Assembly (NCBI RefSeq): GCF_022201045.2
Contig: NC_068560.1
Span: 38,465,001 to 38,529,000 of the forward strand
From: Citrus sinensis
Taxonomy: Eukaryota > Streptophyta > Magnoliopsida > Sapindales > Rutaceae
Direction: 5' to 3'
Length of the DNA: 64,000 bases
The notes under the pieces are model-generated. The model saw only the letters and a program-made list of their open reading frames with translations, searched no databases and was not told the DNA's origin. The first letter of the stretch is position 1. Every line of letters starts with the position of its first letter. The position numbers and the translations under genes were made by a program. Shown here in pieces: positions 1-10,535 of the stretch.

Positions 1-1392
1 ATTGAATGTGCCCAACCCAATGACTTTATTTCACCAAGCGCATCAAGATGTGGCAATTATTAAGTATTATCTTTTAAGCCCCTACGGATAATTATTGATG
101 AGTTACGAGTAGCTTCTATCGCCAATTTGATGTCCTCCTGTTGCGCCTTGATTACGTTATTGCAAGCCTCACAAATGGTTCTGTTCCCATTTCGAGTAAT
201 AATAATACTAATAAAACGGTTGTGCTTTGAATTTGATCACGTGGAGTTGATAATTGATTTTTTTTTTCTCTCTGACACATGCTTATCTAATTAATATTAT
301 ATTCCAAAGACTGTTTAAAAAATCTCATGAATCATTGATTTTTTGTTTTGTTTTGATTTTCTCATTAGTCATGAAACAAATATTTCAACACGTTAGAGAT
401 ATGTTCGAATTGCATCATAACATAATTTATTTAAACGGTATATCCTAATTGATAATATCAAAAAGTAAATTAAAAAGGAAAATAAATATATATTGATTAA
501 GAGGACCAAACAAACAGATATACCCAAGCACGTGGATTTAAAATACCATGAGCAAGAATATTAAATTTATTATATTAAAAAAAGTTACCGACAACCGACT
601 CTAATATAAACAAATGAGAAAACCATGTTAGAGTCGGTTTTCTCATCTAACTGCTATTAAATGGCGGCCCTTGATTTAAAACTATGTTAAGAGTACGTCT
701 TTTTCTTATTTAAATGCTTTCAATTGCACCGCTTAACTCGCTTTGTTTCAATTGTAATAATGTTTACAACTTTTTTGCTCATTTTTTGGCCCACGAGTTG
801 GCTATAATTTCTCAGTGGGGACACTTTTTTTTTTTTATTTTTTGCCCTTTTGAGATAAAGTTGATGTTTACAACAAAAGAAATATATTTATAAGTAAGGT
901 AACTCATCAAATGTGAAATGAATCAATTACAGTTTCAAAAAGCTCTTTGAATGAGTTTGTTTTTCTCCGTTTTTAATAATGAAAAATAAATTCTCCCTCT
1001 TCAAATAATATTACATTATTTCAAATGACGTGACATTCACCAATTAGTTAGTGAGAAAATATAATTAATTCATTTTAAATTTTGTAAAAAATTACTAACT
1101 AATCAATAAATAACACATCATTTGCGATGAAATTTAAAATATCTATCATTATTAAATTTTTTTTCATTTCTTGTGAATGTGTACGTATCAAATATTCAAA
1201 TCAATCAAAGTTCAAATTAGAATTAAAGAAACTTCAGTGTAAATTTGAGAAATTCAGAAGTACAAGGATTTACGAAGATACTAAAATAAAATGATAAATA
1301 ATAAAACAAGATAAGTTCAAATGCTTTACTGCGTGTGTGAAACGGCTAGCTTTGTTATTGGTCAAATTTGTTTGTTTGCCGAGTGCCCAAGT
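1..1392. other. AT-rich spacer upstream of the TANGO2-like gene
   Basis: No coding exon or RNA gene is visible. The longest open frame, at 254-448, is low complexity without recognisable motifs. Around 1010-1130 short AT-rich phrases recur in both orientations, as expected of a degraded MITE, but I could not set its ends. Confidence 0.5.
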
Positions 1393-1403
1393 TTTATATA
1401 TAG
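1393..1403 (+). promoter_or_regulatory. Probable TATA box of the TANGO2-like gene
   Basis: The sequence TTTATATATAG lies about 170 bases before the start codon at 1571. That leaves room for a normal 5' leader of about 130-140 bases. The assignment rests on sequence and spacing only. Confidence 0.45.
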
Positions 1404-1570
1404 GGTCTCCGCAAATGGAACGCTAAAAAGCAAAACGCATGCAAAAACAGCTGATGCTTATCTCTATCTCCCTTCTACTCTATTCTTATAATTCTTGCTA
1501 ACAGCATTCATTTCAAACATCATAACAAGCAGAACAAATACAACTACTCAAAGCTTCGAGGATTTACACA

Positions 1571-2736
1571 ATGTGTATAGCTGCGTTTATATGGCAAGCC
1601 CACCCGCTTTACCCCTTCTTTCTATTGCAAAACCGAGATGAATATCACCAGAGGTACCTCCTTTCCTCTCGATACTATGCATTTACTTCAAATCGGGTTT
1701 TGTTTTTAACATGATATTTGGTGTTTCAAGGCCTACAAAGCCAGTGGCATGGTGGGATTCTGGTGAAATATTGGGCGGGAGAGATGAGCTTGCCGGAGGG
1801 ACATGGTTAGCTTGTTCAAGAACAGGAAGAGTGGCTTTTCTTACCAATGTGTTGGAGCTTCATACTCTCCCTGAAGCAAAGAGCCGCGGAGACCTACCTG
1901 TGCTCTTCTTAGAGGTTTTTCTTCTTCTTCTTCTTCTTCCTCTTTTCCAATGCTGCAGATCTGCAATCATTTATACTCTAATTCAGTATTGTCTTCTTCC
2001 TGAGAATTTTAATGCAGAGTACAAAGAGTCCAATGGAATTTGCGGAGGAGTTGGTGACAGAGGCTCACCAGTACAATGGATTTAACCTGATTGTAGCTGA
2101 TGTATCATCCAAGAGCATGGTTTATGTCTCCAACCGACCAAAAGGAGAACCAATCACCATTCAAGAGGTTTCTCCAGGCATTCACGTGCTTTCAAATGCA
2201 AAGCTTGATTCCCCCTGGCACAAGGTTATTATTTTTACCCTTACTTCCTTGCTTTATGACTATGTTTCAGCTGTTGATCAAGCTCCATTTATGAAAGGTT
2301 TATAATTCATGCTTTCTTCCAGGCTCAGCGTCTTGGATTGAACTTCAGGGAACAGCTTGCCAAATATGGCAAAGGTCAAATACCCGTGAAAGAAATGGTT
2401 GAAAAACTAATGCAGGACTCGGTTAAAGCAGATAAAAGTAGATTGCCTGGTATTTGTTCTCTTGATTGGGAATTCGATCTAAGCTCTGTGTTTGTTGAAG
2501 TAGACACACCACTGGTAAACCTTAAAGCTTTTACAACGACTTTTATTTGCTTCCAATAAGGTTTTGGTGTTCTATTTAACTAGTTATCTTATGGTCTATA
2601 GGGACTTTATGGCACAAGGAGCACCGCTGCATTAACCATAGATGAAGGTGGGAAATTAAGCTTTTACGAGAAGTATCTTGAAGAGGATACATGGAAGGAG
2701 AAATCTGAAAAATTTTATATTCAGAAGCTAAAGTAG
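1571..2736 (+). CDS. TANGO2: TANGO2-like (NRDE/DUF833 family) protein, 5 exons, 266 aa
   Basis: Exons are 1571-1653, 1731-1914, 2018-2224, 2323-2514 and 2602-2736. All introns are GT-AG and the phases join without a break, giving 266 residues, the usual length of the family. The N-terminal Cys2 and the NRDE signature (residues 21-24, in LLQNRDEYHQRPT) identify it, followed by GGRDELAGGTW and the FLTNVLE block. Family members (human TANGO2, plant 'Ser/Thr-rich protein T10 in DGCR region') act in Golgi/ER organisation and in mitochondrial and haem or lipid homeostasis. The enzymatic activity is unsettled, although the N-terminal Cys suggests an Ntn-hydrolase-like fold. Intron 2 opens with a (CTT)n polypyrimidine run at about 1919-1940. 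Arabidopsis AT1G20680 is the match I recall. Confidence 0.9.
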
Positions 2737-3381
2737 ATCAAGATTCTGAAATATCGGTGTCTAAATAAGAGATTAATCATCTATGTTTTTGTACGTATGC
2801 ATAAATCGTCTTTCCTTAATGTTTTCTGGCAACAGAGAAACATAATGGAGCTAGAAGGCAATGAATGTTGCCTTTCATGTGCTCCGAAGACCAGGCAAAC
2901 TTTATCATGAAGAGCAGTGTGTCTTCTTCAATTATTCTGATGAATATGATAGATTCATTAAAAACAAATAAGGAAACGAAGGAACCCATAAGCACATTCA
3001 AGCTGTTGTGAAAAATAGCAATTAATTCCAATAATCAGCCGGAATAGATAGCACAGACAATTCCAGTGAATCTGCAAGTCGAGCTTTTAACAACAGGAAC
3101 CACAGAAATGTCCGAACCATCGGAAGACCTCTAAATAAATTGTAGTGAAACTTAAAACATATTAAATAACCTGAATTCAGACTCAGCTCCCAGACAAGTT
3201 TCATTCACAGTAAAACTTTCAATAAATCTGTTCATTAACCATGAAGATATTAGTTTAAGTTTACTAGTGTCTTGATAAGGAAAGACTACCTGTTAATGAT
3301 GTGAACATATCAATGAATAGAAGGAAATGTCGATGTTATATGTAATATAGCTAACTGATCACATTAAAAATGATGGAAATT
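2737..3381. other. Convergent 3' region between the TANGO2-like and PPR genes
   Basis: This stretch must hold the 3' UTRs of the two converging genes. Open frames on the minus strand at 2816-3204 lack family motifs. The PPR frame crosses a possible splice donor (AG|GTACTA on the minus strand) just before its stop, so part of this stretch may be a spliced 3' UTR. Confidence 0.4.
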
Positions 3382-4863
3382 TCAAATAGTACCTATTCTT
3401 GATTCCTTTTCAATTTGCAACAACTCTACAACTGTTTGTTTGTCCAATTTAAATCCTGCCATCTCTGCTTCTTTGCAGACATCCCTGCACTTTGCCAATC
3501 TTCCAGAAGCCATGAAAATTCTAATCATGTCACGGTATATGTCATACGTTGGGCAGAAACCTGCTTCCTTAAGTTTTGAAAAGTATCTGATGGCCCTTGA
3601 TATATCATTTAAAGCAACAAAAAGCTTTATCACTACACGGTATGCAGGAAGATCAAAGAGACAATTAGAAGCCTCCATATTCCAAACAACAGTCAATGCC
3701 TCCCTGCATTTCTTCTCAGAAAGTCGGCTATGAATCAAAGTAGTGTACATAACCACAGTTGGATCACGTCCAGAGTGTGTGAACCAGTGAAACAAACTCT
3801 CTACAACACCAAATTTCTGAAGCCTTATACCAACTTTCATGATAGCCGTACAATCCTGCTGGCTTAAATTCAAATCATCTCTTTGTCCAAGCTCATCCAA
3901 TAATGTCATAACAAGCATGTATTTATCAGGATTTTTACCAAGCTCCAATATCAATTTTGCATAAATGCTTGGGTCCAGCATCCTCCCACCATCCTTGGCA
4001 ACCATGAGAAGCTTCCAGGCAAGCTTCAAGTTTCCGCCTTTAACGAACCCCTTGGCCGTGGCCTCCAATACACCCTTACTTGCCAAACTAACAAAATTCT
4101 CCAATTTGAATGGCACCTTCAACTCATGGTGCCTCGCCAAGACCTCAACAGTGGAAGCCAAGAGCCGATCATCTGGGAAAAGATGAGGCTGCTTCTGAGC
4201 CCAACAGAAAGTCTGCAAAGCTCTCTCAGGCAAATTCATGTGACCCAACTCTCTGACTGTAAATGACAATGAGCCCTTGCGCAAGAATCTACCACATTTA
4301 TCAAGAACTTCAGCGACATCCTTGTGGGAATCAAGTCCCTTAATATCTCTAGCTAAACTAATTAAAAAGCTCGGATTCTTGTACACTTGCTTACATATAG
4401 AAGCTCGGGAAGAGGCTAAGCAAACGCGTTTCTTTGGAGTAGGGAGCTCCAATGGCCTTAATCTGTGAGGAAGTGGAAGAGGGAGAGGCCTTTCTCTGTA
4501 TAACCTCCCAGGCTTTTGAGGAATTCTTCCCTGAAATAGAGACGATATAGCTTCTAACTCCTCTGATTCCCAAATAAAATCATTATCTGCTTCTTGTTCT
4601 TCAACAGAATCAGCTTTGATGGGGTCATATTCATCGCTCGGTTTTTTCAAGAACAAGTTAACTCCGAAGTCAGGAGGAAGCTTTGTGCGCCGTGGATTCT
4701 GAAGATTCTTGGGTAGCTTTGGGTGACGAGTTGTTGTTGGTCTCCTTCTTTGATTGGAATGTGCCATCAAAGTTGTAGTGATATTATTATTCTTCGAGAT
4801 GGGGAATATTCTATTGGATAGCACGACGGGATGCAGACTCATATATGACAACGTACAATTCAT
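3382..4863 (-). CDS. PPR/TPR-like organellar protein, single exon, 493 aa
   Basis: An uninterrupted minus-strand frame of 493 codons. The N-terminus is basic and Ser/Thr-rich, as in plastid or mitochondrial targeting peptides. It carries the phrase LPKNLQNPRRTKLPPDFG (about residues 50-67), then an acidic linker. From about residue 170 come helical pairs of PPR character, such as VMYTTLIHSRLSEKKCREALTVV and YDIYRDMIRIFMASGRLAKC. P-class PPR proteins bind organellar transcripts in a sequence-specific way. The architecture resembles Arabidopsis At2g01860 (EMB975), but I recall that match only from the N-terminal phrase and have not aligned it. The last codons (RIGTI) may read into an intron, so the true C-terminus could differ by a few residues. 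Confidence 0.85.
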   Translation of the reverse strand: MNCTLSYMSLHPVVLSNRIFPISKNNNITTTLMAHSNQRRRPTTTRHPKLPKNLQNPRRTKLPPDFGVNLFLKKPSDEYDPIKADSVEEQEADNDFIWESEELEAISSLFQGRIPQKPGRLYRERPLPLPLPHRLRPLELPTPKKRVCLASSRASICKQVYKNPSFLISLARDIKGLDSHKDVAEVLDKCGRFLRKGSLSFTVRELGHMNLPERALQTFCWAQKQPHLFPDDRLLASTVEVLARHHELKVPFKLENFVSLASKGVLEATAKGFVKGGNLKLAWKLLMVAKDGGRMLDPSIYAKLILELGKNPDKYMLVMTLLDELGQRDDLNLSQQDCTAIMKVGIRLQKFGVVESLFHWFTHSGRDPTVVMYTTLIHSRLSEKKCREALTVVWNMEASNCLFDLPAYRVVIKLFVALNDISRAIRYFSKLKEAGFCPTYDIYRDMIRIFMASGRLAKCRDVCKEAEMAGFKLDKQTVVELLQIEKESRIGTI

Positions 4864-5514
4864 TTATTTGTCTCCTTCAAACGAAAGCCGGCAACAGCAG
4901 AGAAATTGAAACGTTATCGCCGTTGTTGATAGTTTGAAAGGCTAACAGGACTTTCATCGAACACTTGGTCTACTAGCTGGGCGGAGAGAGAGGATACCGC
5001 CCCACCACGACGACAACAACGAAACACTTCTGAGGAATATGGGGTGCAAATTAATTAATTATTTAAAACAAACCCAGTGACAGTGGCCCATCCCATCCCG
5101 TCTTCCGAATTTCGTTTGGTGCAAAAATAATATCTCTGCTTTTAATATTTTATTTGGATAAATTTGTCTCTCACACTTAAACTGTGGTGTGGGCGCCCAG
5201 TCGCAAACTATGTTTAGCCGCAAGCTATTTGTCATCGTCATTTCTAACTTTAACATGCACACGTCTACGGCGAATGATAGAGAATCACGTATTTAAAAGA
5301 GTGAAAATTTTTCTTTATGAAAAAACTCTTTAACCAAAAATAAGTTTATATTATAAATTTTAGTTAATTTTTTTCTCTTAAAAAAATCCCTACTAATATT
5401 AAAATTACCATAAAGAATGGAAACTATGTTGTTTTTACTTTTTAATCAAACTCAATAACCCAGAATCTCTATTTTTACTTGCATGTTGTATGCATCAAAT
5501 ATTTTTGGATCCCT
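4864..5514. other. PPR promoter and AT-rich spacer
   Basis: 5' flank of the minus-strand PPR gene (4864-5050 is comparatively GC-rich, as plant 5' leaders often are), followed by AT-rich DNA. No exon is visible. Confidence 0.4.
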
Positions 5515-5621
5515 CTAAGTTACATGCAATTACCTTACAACCCTCTCACATGAATAGTGAGTGGACCCACATCATTCACTATTCATGTGAGAGGGGTGTA
5601 AGGTACATGCATGTAACTTAG
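5515..5621. mobile_element. 107-bp hairpin MITE
   Basis: Two arms of 46 bases (5515-5560 and 5576-5621) are near-perfect reverse complements around a 15-base centre. The outer arms read TAAGTTACATGCA and TGCATGTAACTTA. A TA dinucleotide at both borders would fit a TA target duplication, although the palindrome makes the exact border ambiguous. There is no coding capacity, so this is a non-autonomous DNA element or its fold-back remnant. Confidence 0.75.
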
Positions 5622-6049
5622 CATTAGCCAATATTTTTATGTTTTCAATCTCGGCTTGATTTTTTTTATATGTTTTATTTCTTTTTCACTCTAAAATATT
5701 AAACTTTAGAAATTTATTTGTCTAAAGAAGCTTCTAGTGGACACTTACATAAGAAACGATCAAATTTTTTTTAAAAAAAATAAAATAATGGACGATAGAC
5801 TTGCATTTAAGTGTCTATAATTCTTTAAAAAGAAAAAGTTGTTATGACATAACACAAGAAAAGTTAGAAGTAAATGGTGAAAAAAAGGGGTCTCATGAGA
5901 TAAGAGGGTAATCTTGAAAATTAATGGGATATAAAAAAAAAGAGTAGGGTCTTGTGACATAATATGTGAGTTGAAATATCACTATTCTTTCGATAATAAT
6001 ATATAAAAAAATATTATAATATTAATTGAAGTGGAAAAACTCACTTTTT
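5622..6049. other. AT-rich spacer between two repeats
   Basis: Low-complexity A- and T-rich DNA. Short similar phrases (GGACACTTACATAAG near 5738, AGTGTCTATAATTCTT near 5810) suggest a further degraded repeat. I cannot define its ends. Confidence 0.35.
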
Positions 6050-7385
6050 AACATTAAAAAAGCAACGCCGATATTCACACAAAGAAGAGCACAAAACTTT
6101 GCACAAAACGGTGCGTTTTGTGCAAAGTATAAAATGTCTCTATTGGTGCAAAGAGCACCTCACATACGCAACAGGCGCGCCCAAAGTTCACGCGTCTGAC
6201 TCTTTCCCTTCTCCCTCATTACACTGCTTTTCCTTTCTTCCTCATCGCAACTCTCTCTCTCGTCTTCAAGCTGCCAGCCGCTGCATAAGCTCCACCGCAG
6301 CAGCCATTTTCTTCCGTCTCCACGCAGTTGCCCCATTTCCCAACAGTACAACAAGAAGTCTCTTTGCTCTCATACCCTCACATACACAACTGTACTCTCA
6401 TCCAATGAATCGATCTGTTAACATCAGTTGAGTTTTGAAGGTGGGTTATGAAGAAGTCATTCAAGGTGATCAAGCTTCACTCCAACTTCCAAAAGCTTGA
6501 ATCTAGCAATAATGTCATCACTGAGCCTTTGTTGTTGTTGTTCTCGGCTTTTGTTCTCAACTTTACCATCTGTCTCTTCCATCAACTTTGCAGCCTCTTG
6601 AACTTAGATATTTATGTATATTGGTCAAATTGTTCTAGTTTGTTTATCAAATCTATTGCCCACCATTGCCATAAAAAAAAATTTAGAGTTTGTAACTTTG
6701 ATGAAAATTGCCATGCTTGTCAGTTAAAGTGAAGCATTTTTTTTTTGTAATTTTTGTAGTGTTTAAAGCAACTATGTTGTTTAATTAATTATTTTTCTTC
6801 CTCTTCTCGTGTTTGTTTTTAATTTGCTTCTTTGTGTTGCAATCCTCAGCAGGATACTTCTAGGATTAATTACAAATTCAACAAATTTAAATCTAAGTGG
6901 GCAGAAAAGATTAAGCAAAAGCACACAACTTAGTAAACAAATTAATTTCGTTCACAGCACCAAGTAATACAATCCAAAAAAAGGAAAAAAAAAAAGCACT
7001 ACCACATTCTTCATTCTTGTAAAAAAAAATAAAAAAATACAAAACTATTTTGTGAAATCACTTCTAAAGAGTTGAATCACAGATGTGAGAGAAAGAGTCG
7101 TCAAATACTTCGAAACACTACTGCGATTATGTTGTGAGAAAAGGGACTGCTGCGGTTGAGCTTGTTGCAGCGGCTGGCAGCTTGGAGATGAGAGAAAAAG
7201 AGTTGTGATGAGGGAGAAAGGAAAGAGTCGGGCGCGTGAAGGTGACTGCTGGGTGCGTTTGTTGCGTGTGTGAGGTGTCCCATGCCTCAGAAGTCAGAAG
7301 AGATATTTCATACTTTGCACAAAACTCACCGTTTTGTGCAAAGCTTTGTGCACAACTTTGTGAAAACATCATTTTCCTTAAAGAA
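6050..7385. mobile_element. Non-autonomous Mutator-like element with long terminal inverted repeats
   Basis: The segment at about 6068-6305 and the reverse complement of about 7140-7375 align over roughly 240 bases with few gaps. Shared landmarks are GCACAAAACGGTG..TTTTGTGCAAAGTAT, CACCTCACA.ACGCAACA, GACTCTTTCC.TTCTCCCTCAT and AAGCTGCCAGCCGCTGCA. Long TIRs around an unrelated centre of about 0.8 kb are typical of plant MULEs. No transposase is present, so it would depend on a helper. The two TIRs have clearly diverged, so the insertion is not recent. I could not fix the exact termini or a 9-bp target duplication. The centre contains a gene-fragment-like stretch, listed separately. Confidence 0.75.
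6457..6604 (-). pseudogene. Gene-fragment-like exon inside the long-TIR element
   Basis: Read on the minus strand, this stretch encodes about 46 residues rich in charged and Gln residues (KLMEETDGKVENKSREQQQQ, then RLSDDIIARFKLLEVGVKLD) and ends at a stop. It starts next to an AG that could be a former splice acceptor. The composition is that of a coiled-coil exon and unlike the AT-rich flanks. The likeliest reading is an exon captured by the element (Pack-MULE behaviour). The donor gene is not recognised, and it could also be a chance frame. Confidence 0.4.
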
Positions 7386-7709
7386 GGAACATAATACTAT
7401 TGTTTAAAAAATCTTCAAATTCAACCTTTATTTTTTTATTTGTCTTCTCTAAATGAAAAATAAAATTTCATTTAAAGAATCTTTTGAAGATGCGGATACT
7501 CTTATAAAAGAATTTATTTCCTTGACAGACAACTAAGTTCAAAATTATTGCCTTCCCCGCTGTTAGTAAAGAAGCAAGGCAAGTAAATGAAAATATGCTA
7601 TATAAATAAAGATTAATTTCATATTACTCCTCATAAATTGACTATTTTCAAGTCATCCCTCACTTTTAAAGGCCTTAGTTTACCACTTACTTTAGTTAAG
7701 AAGAAGAAG
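7386..7709. other. AT-rich spacer
   Basis: No gene, RNA or clear repeat is visible. The phrase CCGCTGTTAGTAAAGAAGCAAGGCAAG near 7557 is the only locally GC-richer part. Confidence 0.35.

Positions 7710-7753
<44 letters not shown>
7710..7753. repeat. Poly-A run followed by a (TA)n microsatellite
   Basis: About 17 A residues lead directly into about 13 TA units (7727-7753). This is a simple repeat and probably variable in length. Confidence 0.95.
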
Positions 7754-7756
<3 letters not shown>

Positions 7757-7959
7757 CCCCTCCCAATTTCCCTTTATATTTTGAACAAAAATAAAGATAA
7801 TATCGGGTTTTCAAAAATATGGGAAATGATCTAAAAATAGTCAATTGATCACAAGAAGAGTAATCCAAAATTTGTGCTATAAATAATATTATTATTTACT
7901 ATACACTAACAAATCATCCAACTTCCACGTCCACTGAGCTCCATTAATTTATCATCCTT

Positions 7960-9270
7960 ATGAGTTAAAGAGAGACTGGAAATAAAAGAGACAATTGTGG
8001 AAGAGTGAAAAGAGATATTGCAAAATTGCAAGGATTGCCAAGGATTATTTGATATTCTTCTGATTTTTTTTTTTTTTGGATTTACTATTGAACCAGAGGA
8101 TGCCTTTGATTGGATATCTAGTATTGAAGATTTTACCACTGACAACATTCTCGGAAACAAGCATGTCAAGTATATATCATCCTAATAGGGATTGGAAATG
8201 CTAATGATTGGTGGAGAAACTTGAAGGCAAAACGAGTTCGTGAAGTAAAGAATAAGATTTGCACTTGATACAACATGAAGAGACGATTAAAGCCTATTTT
8301 ATACCTTGTGATTATATCGAGATAATACTTCATAAGTTTAAGAGTTGTCGACAAAGTATGAAAATCTGTCATGCTTGTAAATCTCAATTCTAAAGCTATT
8401 TCTAGAGATGATAAGCTAATTTTAAGATATTTGAGAGGACTACTGGCCGAGATCAAAGAATGAACTCCTTTATAACTCCTTCGCAAATTAAATTGCAAAT
8501 CCAAAATGAAAAAAGTCAAGTTTTGAAGAAGTTAATTCCACCACAATCATGTACTAACCCAAGATCCATCATCCTATCACGAGTCAATAACCTAGAGTGG
8601 AAGATGTCAAGATGAAAGAAATTCGTGCTTCACCATATGAAAAAAGATGTGAGTAATGTTGCAGAAGAAAAGGTACATGCATATTGATTTGAGGTTTCTA
8701 TCTAACAACTTGTATAAGAAAATGTGCATGATGTTCAATTTGATACAAGATATGCGTTGAAGAAGTTGAAATGATTGATATGATTATACATATTCACGTT
8801 GAAGATAAGAAAAGTTGTATTTGAAGAAGGCTTGACGGGAGTTATTTGATTGTAGTTCATTCTTAAAATTATCCATCGCCTTGAAGAGTATTAAAGTCAA
8901 GGAAACTGATGAAGTATGAACTCTCCAACGTTTTAAGAAAGATTGATGATAAAGACTACAAAAGCAAGTTGCAAGATGATTTGTTACTACACCATAAGTT
9001 TCATCCTCCAGATTGCATCAAAACTTGAGGATGAGTTTCTTTTAAGAGAAGGGGAATGATTTAAGACAACTATTTAAGTTTAATTATTTTATCAAGTATT
9101 TTAATTTTGGTCAATTAGATTATGTAATGGGCATATTTTTTCTTTATTATTAGATTATTATCTATGTAGGATTCTATTTGTGTATTTGCTCTGTTATAAA
9201 TAGAGTGGTCATGTAATTTGTATTAAAAAGGAAGTCTTTGATTAACTATAAAAAACATTGCTTTTAAGTT
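7960..9270 (+). mobile_element. Decayed Ty3/gypsy LTR retrotransposon fossil
   Basis: On the plus strand around 8090-8480 the sequence recalls a gypsy gag: a DAFDWISSIE-type capsid start, a WWRNLKAKR-type block and a TWDNMKRR-like region. Near 9005-9060 comes the typical end of gypsy pol (a LRDEF.LREGE-like tail) and a purine-rich tract (AAGAGAAGGGGAATGA). An LTR-like region follows, with a TATAAATAGAG box near 9195 and a poly-A-signal-like end. Most of protease, reverse transcriptase and integrase is missing and the remainder carries many breaks. A matching 5' LTR was not found. It is an old, inactive copy. Confidence 0.6.
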
Positions 9271-9791
9271 TTTTTTTTAAATTATTTATTTAAATCTCTT
9301 ATGTGAAGTCGTTTTGATTAAATCGTCATCTAATTTCACTATAAGATAACTTAATAATATTATTATTGGGTGAATTATTTGTTGAGTATTTTAAGTAGAG
9401 GGGTTTGATAATTAAACTACTATGCAGTAGTTGTACTCTTATTTTCTAATAGCCTTTTTGTCTTTCTCCCATCAAATTCAGTAATTTTAAAAACATAAAA
9501 TTTAAGTATATTTATGTGCATTAGTGGAGGGAAAATTTTCTTCTGATTATTTAAAGAGGAAGTAATTATTTAAAGAAAAATACTTGTTTATTTTAAGTCT
9601 TGATATTCCAAATTATGCCCAAACAAACCCTTAATTATTCTTACTTGCAAGAAACAGCCATGTGTTTAATTAAATAAACCAAACGTATGAACTTCTTAAT
9701 TGCATGATACCGACGGTCTAAATCATGTACTGGGGAAAAAAGTCAAATTAAAAGTATTTTTTGCTTAGTTCCCCTAAACGCACTCTAAAAT
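9271..9791. other. AT-rich spacer
   Basis: No coding signal, RNA gene or bounded repeat could be recognised between the gypsy fossil and the following MITE. Confidence 0.35.
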
Positions 9792-9939
9792 AATGTTAGA
9801 GATCTTGATATTTAAATCTTAATATTATGTGCCACTCATCTATTACATGATAAATGTAGAATTACTAATTACTTTATACTAACATCCAGTTGATAAATGC
9901 AATAGCAATTAAGACTTAAATATTAGGATTTCTAACATT
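9792..9939. mobile_element. 148-bp MITE with about 33-bp inverted ends
   Basis: The left end AATGTTAGAGATCTTGATAT and the reverse complement of the right end (AATGTTAGAAATCCTAATAT) match for about 33 bases with a few mismatches. TA lies at both outer borders, consistent with a TA target duplication. The centre of about 80 bases is non-coding. Confidence 0.7.
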
Positions 9940-10364
9940 AATATGTTAATTAATAACCATTTAATTTCTCTTAAACAGATTGTAATATTTGGGCTCATGT
10001 GGATCTATTAATCCGACCCGTATTCATATGGGCCGCCAGTTGACCGACTCACTCGAAAACCCAACGCATCTAGCGCAAATGCAGAAAATAACGTTTGAAG
10101 CACATGGACGCAGAGAGTGCAAAGAAGCACAAAAGAAAACACAAAGGCAAATCAACGCTCAAGCTTTAACACTGACGCACCCAATCCAACGAACTCACTC
10201 GGATAGATGACGTGGCAATAAATTTCGAAATCCCGCCTAAACCCCTAAAATCCCAAATTTCATTTCGTGCGCAATTGAATTTCAATTTCCATTCCTCCAC
10301 TAAATATCTCCGCCCCTTCGTTTCTCTTGCAGCTCACAAACAACGCATCCGCTATTCACATCTG

Positions 10365-10419
10365 CGTCTCTCTCTTTTTCTCTTTCCTCTTTTTCTCTCA
10401 TTTGAAGCCCTAACCCTAG
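10365..10419 (+). promoter_or_regulatory. TC-rich leader and telo-box-like motif of the HMGB gene
   Basis: A pyrimidine-rich run (10365-10398) is followed by CCCTAACCCTAG (10408-10419), a short plant telomere-repeat motif (telo-box). In plants such motifs cluster near transcription starts of growth- and translation-linked genes. The run sits just before a probable 5'-UTR intron at 10442-10527 (CAG|GTAATT ... TTGCAG). Confidence 0.5.
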
Positions 10420-10535
10420 CTCTATCTTTCTTCAGAAACAGGTAATTCTCGTTCGATTCCGACGAATTTTCACGTAATTTGTTCGATTTTAGCTCTAATT
10501 CTGCCTGATCCGTTGTTGATATTGCAGGATTTGAA

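Noticed and set aside
2816-3204. Minus-strand frames as extra exons of the first PPR gene
   Set aside because: Joining them from the possible donor at the end of the PPR frame gives a stop almost at once. A 3' UTR is more likely.
9989-10445. Open frames of 73 and 77 codons before the HMGB gene
   Set aside because: They have no family motif, overlap the promoter and leader with TC-rich sequence, and are better explained as the HMGB 5' region.
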